NCBI GenBank assembly: GCA_002102555.1
Contig: MCFL01000026.1
Location: forward strand, 186,001-250,000
Reading direction: 5' to 3'
DNA from: Catenaria anguillulae PL171
Lineage: Eukaryota; Blastocladiomycota; Blastocladiomycetes; Blastocladiales; Catenariaceae
DNA length: 64,000 bases
Position numbers and translations under genes: made by a program. Of this stretch, positions 56,490 through 64,000 are shown piece by piece. Positions within the stretch are counted from its first letter, which is position 1. Each line of letters begins with the position of its first letter. Under the pieces are notes generated by a model. The model worked only from the letters and a program-made list of their open reading frames with translations. It searched no databases and had not been told where the DNA came from.

Positions 56490-59400
56490 TCACCCGTCCA
56501 CGCCCAACTCATCTGCATCCCCCGCCAACCACAACCCAAGAGCCTTCTCATACGCATCGGGCATATGCTGCACAAACATGTTTTTCCGAACCACGAGCTC
56601 GGCAAGCGTGTCGCAATCCGACTCTTCAATTATCACAACCACGGGCACATTTTTCCCCGTGGATGGCGAAATGGCCGTTGCCTTGGCCGTTGCATGGATC
56701 GATTCCGAAGACGCTGGCGGTGACGGCGACATGGTTGGTGTTGGTGGCGCGACGGTTGCGAGCGGAGTGGCGAGGAGGCCCAGATGAGGGCTTGCGGTTG
56801 TGGAAAGGCCCAGTCCTGACCCAGGCGTGGGCCGAGTGGATGAGGGTGCAAAAATACGCGTTGGGCTGGGCTGACGGATGGGTGTGGCCGTTGTAGCTGG
56901 AGGAGCAGGATTGGTGGCGGTTGGAGCCAGGTCGGTCGAGTCGTCGATTTCGTCAGACAGATCCAGGCTGACTGTGGTGCTTGATGCGCTTAATGCGCTT
57001 GTCGCGGAAACGGAGTTGGATAGCTTGGAGGCGCCAGAAGGCGGCAGGGAATCAGTAGTTGAAAGAATGGACGGAATCGACACCGTTGAATGCGCAGCTG
57101 AGGGTGGATCGGGACCATTTGCCGCATGAGGATGTGAAACTGGCTGACACGATGGAGATGCCTCGGCAGATGAACCTGGCGGGGCTGAGCTCGACCGCGG
57201 TAGCTCACTCGGCAGCTCCTTGGCCTTGGCCGCCGTCGACGTGCCAAAGAGAACTGCCTTGAACCATGCCGTGGCCGACGGACGTCTTGAATGGCCATGA
57301 GCTGCTTGGGACTGTTTTGACGTTTGCTCGGACGCCGCACCGTCAAGATCAATGGGTGCGGCAGCGACTGGCGAATTGACGACGGATGCACGGCGTGATC
57401 CAGGCACGCTTGCCGAAATGGGAGAGCCTGGTTCGGTTGCGGGATCTGGGTGCTCGTAATGAATGTGGTAAATGGTGCCGGCGAGATAAAGCTATCAAGT
57501 ATGCCAAAGCCAAGTTAGCCCGGAAGAAAAACAGACAAGCGAGGAATGGTATGTACCTTTGGGTTCTCGTCAGTCACCTTCAAATGCTCCCTGGTGTGTC
57601 GAATTACTTCAAACTTGTCGGCTAGCGTTGGATCCTTGGCAGACGCGTTCTTGGATAGCAGCTACCCATCGGAAAACGGGTGAGCTAGGTCATCGCGCAA
57701 TGCACTGCCGACACAACGAACCTTCATCAACTCGGCAGCATGACCGTCCACCTTGCCAATCACAGCCAACACGGTCGTGCGCAAATCAATGGCACTCCCA
57801 TAACTCAGCCGACAAACGACATCGTGCTCATTCACAATGGTGGTAATCACATCCTTGTACCTCAGCGCAAGATTTCGCGAACACACTGGCGGCGGCGCAA
57901 AGGCATAACAATGCATGCTGAGTCCCGGACGAATACTCCTCAGCCCGTTCAACACATGATCATGCAGCAGCATGGTCAACAAGGTTGACGTCCCGCCACC
58001 CAACGAATGTCCAACAATGACAATATTGTCAATCTCGCGATCCGCAACCCATCCAGGCAAATGCGGAATCAGTGTCGCAGCCAACCAATCTGCCGCCACC
58101 TTCATGCCTCGATGTACCATGCCGTCATTGAGGCGCGCATACTGGCACAGCAAGTCGGTGACGGCGTCGACCGAGCTCATTGTGCCGCGCACGCAAATGA
58201 CGAGCGCCTTTTCGCGGCGGTCGTGCACGACAAAGTGCGACGGCTGGAACACGTCGTTGGTGTCGACCTCGTTGATGAGCCAGTCATCGGCCGAAATGTG
58301 TGGAAGGGCGGCCGCCATGGATCTTTTGTCGCCAATGGTGGTGGATTTCCCGAAAAAGACAAGGCCCATCCACCCATAAGCGGCAATGGCATCTACCCGT
58401 GAACCAACAATGTCTGATGAGCACATGGCCGCACATGATTTGACGATGGATACAGTACGTACATTGCTTAAAATACAAGACCTTGGTGAACAAGTTTCGG
58501 TTCACGACCGTCTTTCCCGTTCGTGGCACCTCAATGCTCTCGTAATACTTCATGACAAGCAGCACACCGCACGCCCATTCCGTCGGACTGACGCCCTCGA
58601 CGCCCTGTTTGAATACGGCCAGCCCCTTTGAGATTTGCTTGAGCGTTTGCCGAGTTGGCTTTGACAGCGACAGTGCTCGGAGAACGGTTTCGAGGACAGC
58701 CGCAGGGACGCCAGATAGCTCGGTCGGGTTCAGCAGGCGGCACACGGTGTCGTCGTGGCCTTGGTCTTCAAGCTGCAAGGGGACATAGAGAATGCGGATG
58801 GAGATGGTGCCGACGGGCGTGGGTTCGCTGAACGAGGCAGGTGGCGTGGCGGTGAGGGGAGCAGCCTTGAGTACGGGTGATGTGCCGACACTAGTGGAAG
58901 GCGACGAGGTGGTGTCGGGCGATGAGGCAGCTGCGGAGGCGGCTGCCTTGTCCATGGCATCGGCAGCGGATCGAGTGGGGGTTGCATGGTTGGCAGCTGC
59001 GAGTGCGGCGCTCGCCGGCGGCGGAGGGCGATGCAAGTGTGGCCGGCGCGACGGGGCATTGTGCGGGTCGTACAAGTTGAGCGTGAACGGTCGCCAGGTC
59101 GGAGCAGTTGGCAACGCAGTTGGACTCGATGTGTACTTGAGCGTCGGATTTGAGTTCAAGTCGGCGTCGATGGAAGCAGAGAGCGATGTTGGCTGCGTGG
59201 CTGGTGTACACAAGGTGGACACGCGCAATTCGGCTCGGGCGACGAGCGAATCCGGCACAAATATATGTGCGTTGAGTACGTCGACTTGCAACGAGGAAAA
59301 GAGCTGGGTGTGATAATCAAGGCGAAGCGAGAAGCGGTCTCCCCAGGTCCATGTTGCCAAGCGCGGGGCGTTGGAATCGGATTGACTCGGTGGCTCAATG

Positions 59401-59839
59401 TGGTCAGGTTCATCGCGGACAAGAGTGCTATGCTCTGGTAAGATGTAATGGAAAGCGGCAAAGTCGTGCGATTAGCGACGCTGTGAACCAAATATGGCCC
59501 ACGTTGAGGACGTACGCTGGTCGCCAATCGCCACGCGAACCAAAGGTGAAGTGCACTTGACCTTGGCCTTGTCGAGTTTGAGCGACACAATCTCGACTCG
59601 CAATGTTCCTATAAAACCAGCGAGTAAGGGAAACCCGGTAAATCGTATCTTTGCTGGACTGAAAAGGGAGTGTACAGACCTGGTGGCGGCGCGTTCTCGG
59701 GCGACAAGAGCGACGGGATGCCGATTGAGGTTGGCTCGGATGACACTGCCGCGAATGGAAACACGGGCAGCGTAGGAATCAGTTGCTGCGTCGTTTGGGT
59801 GGGATTCACGTCTGTGCTAGCGGGGGTTCTTTGATCCAT
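56490..59839 (-). CDS. C2-domain class-3 lipase, diacylglycerol-lipase type
   Basis: Six exons, 59839-59680, 59608-59516, 59434-58463, 58392-57722, 57661-57557 and 57491-56490, fit in phase and give exactly 1000 residues. Introns are 71, 81, 70, 60 and 65 nt. The 60-nt intron (GTTCGT...GGTAG) is in frame and removes a TAG. An N-terminal C2-like beta region (GTLRVEIVSLKLDKAKVK, later WTWGDRFSLRLDY) is split by a Thr/Ser/Ala-rich insertion. The alpha/beta-hydrolase has AAYGW, the oxyanion region VICVRGT, the nucleophile elbow GHSLGGG near residue 540, AFAPPPV, NEHDVV with the probable catalytic Asp, and AGTIYHIHYE with the probable His. The C-terminal about 300 residues are Ser/Pro-rich. DAG lipases release monoacylglycerol from membrane diacylglycerol. 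The frame also opens upstream to 59986. Confidence 0.83.
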
Positions 59840-60170
59840 CGTTGGCTTGAGGGCGAAGGCCGGTGGTGACGAGTGAATGCGGGAGTATGTGCCGTTTTTC
59901 ATCAAGGTGAGGCATGTGCCGGATATTCTGATGCCAATGCGCAAAGTGCGGGTATCAAGTACATTGCGTTTGCATTGAGAAATCATGGTCCATTGTCTCG
60001 GTCATTTGCATGGTGCACATGGAGAAGGCGATTGAAAAGCATTGAATTGAAAAGCAGGATCCGAGCTAACGGCGCAGGTCGGAGCGCAACAAGCAAAACT
60101 GACTTCTTGTCTGGTACGCATTACCTATGCGGCAAACGTGTCTGTGTGTGGTGAGTATAATATGTGCCTT
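59840..60170. other. Intergenic gap
   Basis: About 330 nt between the lipase start and the stop of the next minus-strand gene. No further feature. Confidence 0.4.
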
Positions 60171-61401
60171 TCAGATCGTATCGGCACCACCCACTGCCCC
60201 AGCACTCGACGATCCACCGGCCGCCACCGAACTCGACGACCCGGCTGCCGCCGCGGAGCTCGACGAGTGTGCCTTGATCGCAAGATTGGCGACCGTCACC
60301 TCAACGGCCTTGCTGGTCAGTTCGCCCAAGACAAGCACACTACCCGCTCCTTGACCGGCGGCGACCAGGGCGGGGGCGTCCACGGTAGCGTCCACGTCAG
60401 CCGAGAAACTCGCCAAAGATCTCATCGGGAATGGCGCGCCAGTCATCGTCAAACACTGACGCGATTGACGTGCTCGGCGGCAAAAATCCACATGCTCGAG
60501 CTTTTCCGCGCGGTCCTCGGCGTCGCGCGCAACGAGCCCGCCCTTCCTCTCGCGCACCTCGTGCAACTTGCGGTAGCGGGGCAAGTGCTCCAGGTGCAGG
60601 TGGCACCCGTGTGCGGGTGGGCCCGGGATGAGCTTGCCAATCGCCTCTGGGACGCATGTCTCCAGGTGCCTGAATGAATACACGGGTTGCCCAATGGGCC
60701 GGGCAGAGAGGTGTCGGGATATGATTGCGTGTTGAGAGATCGAGAAGCGATGAGAAAGGAACGTACGAGTAGAATATGCCACGGTTGTCGCCGTCGTCGG
60801 TAACTGTTGAAGCTGTTATCGTCAGACTCGTGATCGGACTCGCTTTCGGACTCGCTGTTGGACTTGCTGTTGGACTCGCTATCGGACCCGTGTGTGGATG
60901 GGTCTGACGGTGCTCTATCGTTGATGAGCTCGTTGTACAGGTTATCCAGGCCAAGCGCCTTGGCTTCTTTGAGAGAGGCGTTGGATTCCAAATGAATCGT
61001 TACGATGCAACATGCTAAGAAAGCATAGTGCAACGAGAAGATGTGACACGACTCACTCGTCGGCGCCGTTTCCACGAGAATGAAATGCCCTGCCTTCAAG
61101 TCGAACAAGAATGTCACATTTGAGAAAGGAATGCTTCTTGCAAGACAAAGGATAGCATAAGCATAGCATAGCATTGAGAACATACCTTAATCAGGGTCGT
61201 GCACCTTTGGCAGTCGGGCAAAAAGGCTCCCCGGAAGCACCTGTACTCGCGGTCGAGAACGAGGGGACGCTGGGTATTGGGATCTTGGCGGTGGCCAAAG
61301 CAGTCCAGCTTGAGGCCGAGCGGTTGGAAGACTTTGGTAAGTATGAAAGTTTCCGCAGCAGCCTGGTTGTGATGCGACGGTTGCGTCTTGTGCAGTCGCA
61401 T
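60171..61401 (-). CDS. Cys-rich hypothetical protein with Ser/Glu-rich linker
   Basis: Supported exons are 61401-61186 (MRLHKTQPS start; DCFGH, YRCFRG and DCQRC give a Cys/His cluster that could bind zinc), 61093-61057 (AGHFILVETAPT) and 60966 to about 60770 (KAKALGLDNLYNELINDRAP followed by a Ser/Glu/Asp-rich run). Introns 61185-61094 and 61056-60967 fit in phase. The last part, about 60675 to 60171, has strong GC-rich third positions in the frame reading HLPRYRKLHEVRERKGG and an Ala/Ser/Gly-rich tail, but the junction to it is not settled: GTACGT at about 60764 with a GAG acceptor is the best phase-0 option. A competing frame ends with FDDDWRAIPDEIFGEFLG. No family recognised. Confidence 0.45.
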
Positions 61402-62218
61402 CTTGGTCGATCGAGGATTCGTCCCGGCCGCGGTCGGTGACGGCGGCAAGGCTCGGGCTCGACAATCTCGGTGATGGCAAACTCGGGCATGGACACGGGC
61501 TCGAGTTAATCGATCGCTGGCGTTGTGGCTGGCGGCGAGAAGTGCGCCGGCTGGCATGCTGTGGCATCGGTCACTTCGGTGGACGTGATCGTCGCTTGGA
61601 CGCTTGCCACCATAGGGTGCGGGTAGGGATGGGAGGAGGAGGATGGTTGGAGGAAGAGGAGACATGGTATGTACGTAATAAATAATGGTGAAGGTTGGTT
61701 TGGGTGTGTGCTTGAAGGTGCCCCTGGTTGGAGGCGGGTGAGAGATCAGACATATGTACGGGCATGGGCGTGCCAGTGGTGTCTTGTGCGGTCGGTGGCC
61801 AGTCGAAAGCAGTCGAAAACCGCAGTTTGCGCATGAAATTGTGCATCGAAACTGCATGACCAGAGTTGGGGGACATATCTCGAGATATTTGTATCATATT
61901 CAAGTGCGAGACAAACCAAAATGAACGCGGCTCGCCTTCATGGCAAGGCCTCACCTTCATTCCGTGTTCTTCAATGTTTTGATCTCCTTTGATAATGAAA
62001 GAACGAGCGGGGGGAACAAGAAAATGGATGATGCTGTGTGAAGAGAAATAGATTTGATACTGACTTGGGCACAGGAGGAAATGATTGATTGAGCAGGCAA
62101 TGAATGGGTACAAACAGGACAGACCAAAAAAAAAAAAAGGTGAAGCTGGTGATCAACAGTGGGGTACACAAGAATAAAACAAAGGAAATATGAGAAAAAA
62201 AAACATGAAGACTTGTGA
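61402..62218. other. Intergenic region with A13 tract
   Basis: Promoter side of the Cys-rich gene and 3' flank of the gene at 62219. AT-rich near the right end, with a run of 13 A at 62126-62138. Frames here lack domains. Confidence 0.4.
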
Positions 62219-64000
62219 TTACATTACGACACAATCTTCGCGTGCCTTGGGCCGCGCATTCGCTGCAGAATGCATCCTTTCGGCGGTTGCCGACGCCGAG
62301 CCAGACCCTGGCGCACCTCCGTCCAACTTGGCACTGCTCCCTCTTCTCTCCATCCCCTTGCCACCTGTCGGCAACTCCTCACGCGACGACGCCATAAACG
62401 ACGCGCGCTTGCCCGGCGAAACCAAGCCCATCATCAATCCACTGCGCTTATGCGCGGGCTTCTTGTCCAGCGTGCCCTCAGGCGTCGTTGTCGCTGAATG
62501 ATGTGCTTCGGCTGACGGTGGAGAGGACGACATGGACGCCGACTCGGAGAGAGCGGCGAGGTCGGCGGAACCAATGAGATTGGACAATGGAGCACGCGTT
62601 TTACGCGCGGGCGCACGTTGTTGGAAGTGTTGTTGGTGTTGAAGGTGTGGGTGGTGTGGAGGGGTGCCGGAGACGGATTGAGGGCCGATGAGTGAATCAG
62701 TGCCTTGAATACTCGCAACAGATACCATCGAGTAGCGGTATGACTAAAAAAACATGAGTACATCACGTGAGTGTTGAGCTCGCGCCAATTCCTATTCAGG
62801 ACCCAAGGCAAACCTAAGCATACCGAAACATTACACACCATCCCCTTTCGTCCGTCCTCTCCATTCGCACACGGCTTGCAAACGGCCGTGGAGCAATCGT
62901 GACAAACGCGGCCCTTGCGAATCTGCTGCTTGCAATTGGCACACAATACCACCGAAGCAAATGTCGCCTTGACCCACTTGTGTGCCAAGGATCTCGCCAG
63001 CGACGTTGGCGGCACAGGCGGCGGCGGGGCCGTCACAGGGACGACAAACCCTGGCTTTGTTGGGCCGACTTGGAGAGCAGCGACGCCGATGGGTCACTTG
63101 ATGCCGTCGGCGGTACACTGGGCGGTGGTGGCGGGGCAAAGAACCGTGGAGCTACGAGCATGTGATCGGACGAGCGACGAGAGAGGTTTGCGAGCGGCGG
63201 GGACCGGGTCCCGCTTGTGGGCAACGCATCGGTGGATTTGGTTCGCGATCGCGAGCCCATCAAGGCCTGCAGGGCGTCCTTTGTGCCTGGCGGCAATATG
63301 GACGACCGATTGGACTTGGTTCCGCTGCCGGTGATGGAAGATCCGGCACTTTGCGACCGTTTGAGCGTCGGGGTGCGGCTAGCGGATACGGCAAGCGGCG
63401 ACGGGGTCATTGTGGGTGCTGGCGGCGGGGTACGTGAAGGGTATGCAGGTGGTTGCTGGCGCGTTGCGGACATGGGCGTCAGGGTCACGGGCGGGTAAAA
63501 CTCCTTGACTTGCCGCGGATTGGCGTTTGCAGGGGAGCTTGGGGCAGATTTGGAGGGCGTGGATGGACGGCCGGAAATGAGCATGGACGACGGTCTCGCA
63601 TCCAGCGATGCGCGCGGTGGCGCTGGCGTCCTTGCGCGAGGGATTGGGGCGTCTGGAGACGGTTCTGCTCGAGACGACGGCACGGCCGGCGAAGGAGACG
63701 GCGTGATGGGTGATGGCTCGCTGACAACCGTGATTGGTGTCGAGTACGACCCCGGGCTCGTAGCAGACGAGGGCGGCGGCGGCGGCGCCGGGCGCTTGAA
63801 TTGGGTTGTCATGGGCGGCAGCTGCGATAAATCCACTGTCAGGTTGGGCGCTGACATGACATGCGCGACCTGCTGCTGTTGCACGGCAGCCAGATCGGGT
63901 CGAGTAGGGACGGGTGGCGGACCCACAATTGCCAGCCCATTCACGGCGCCGACCATGTGCACAAATGGAATCATCCACACATGCTCCAACAATGCCCGCG
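62219..64000 (-). CDS. Pro/Ser-rich protein with atypical C1-like zinc finger (5' end outside window)
   Basis: The frame is open to the right edge, so the start is not seen. A Pro/Ser/Thr-rich region of about 300 residues (including FYPPVTL and KRSQSAG) leads to a frame switch near 63080-63130. It is solved either by a 50-nt intron (GTGTAC...CCAAG, phase-consistent) or by a one-base error. Next comes a C1-like finger starting at HKWVKATFASVVLC and including CANC, CHDC and CKPC. Intron 62823-62744 (80 nt, donor GTATGC) leads in phase to a last exon of 175 codons, rich in Ser/Pro/Lys, ending at 62219 (EDCVVM). C1 domains bind diacylglycerol or act as protein-binding zinc fingers. This one deviates from the diacylglycerol-binding form, so a lipid role is uncertain. 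Confidence 0.6.

Noticed and set aside
63900-64000. RhoGAP-like ending (LLEHVWMIPFVHMVGAVNG) at the right edge
   Set aside because: Too short to judge, since the rest of the possible domain lies outside the window.

Overview
The window looks like nuclear DNA of a zoosporic fungus. Genes are split by short introns, mostly 50-140 nt, with GTACGT/GTATGT/GTGCGT-type donors, a CTGAC/CTAAC-like branch site and CAG/TAG acceptors. Coding is GC-rich on both strands. The gene set is fungal or opisthokont: an OPT transporter, a WDR24-type GATOR2/SEA subunit, a CUE/Smr protein, a CRIB protein of PAK type, vacuolar-type alkaline phosphatases and an NCoR/Snt1-like SANT protein. A clear CEP76 homologue implies centrioles, so a flagellated lineage such as Blastocladiomycota or Chytridiomycota. 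That placement is inference. No bacterial, phage or CRISPR feature is present.

Layout. 1-2.6 kb: 5' part of a Q/H-rich protein gene running off the left edge, with a 442-nt intron. 3.9-9.2 kb: two tandem paralogues of an unrecognised polytopic membrane protein, the second frameshifted near its 3' end. 9.7-12.3 kb: OPT transporter. 12.7-18.4 kb: large three-SANT corepressor-like gene. 18.6-22.5 kb: a four-helix membrane protein, a doubtful small gene and an unknown protein with an FHA-like motif. 22.8-25.0 kb: alkaline phosphatase. 25.9-30.2 kb: LRR-like protein and CUE/Smr protein, convergent. 30.8-34.0 kb: decayed DDE-transposon remnants. 34.4-37.8 kb: PAK-like CRIB pseudokinase. 39.1-42.2 kb: tandem pair of PRXL2-type redox proteins. 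42.4-45.0 kb: CEP76. 45.4-49.9 kb: chromodomain protein followed 37 nt later by WDR24. 50.0-52.8 kb: RraA-like gene and a second alkaline phosphatase, both with single-base frame breaks. 54.1-56.0 kb: membrane protein with PPxY motifs. 56.5-59.8 kb: C2/class-3 lipase of diacylglycerol-lipase type. 60.2-61.4 kb: Cys-rich unknown. 62.2-64.0 kb: proline-rich protein with an atypical C1-like zinc finger, running off the right edge.

The genes do not form an operon or one pathway. Recurring themes are local duplication (membrane pair, PRXL2 pair, phosphatase pair), signalling (CRIB pseudokinase, DAG lipase, C1-like finger, GATOR2 subunit) and chromatin (SANT, chromodomain). Exon models were built by eye from phase-compatible splice sites. 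Where every exon fits, the total length is a multiple of three, which supports the models.
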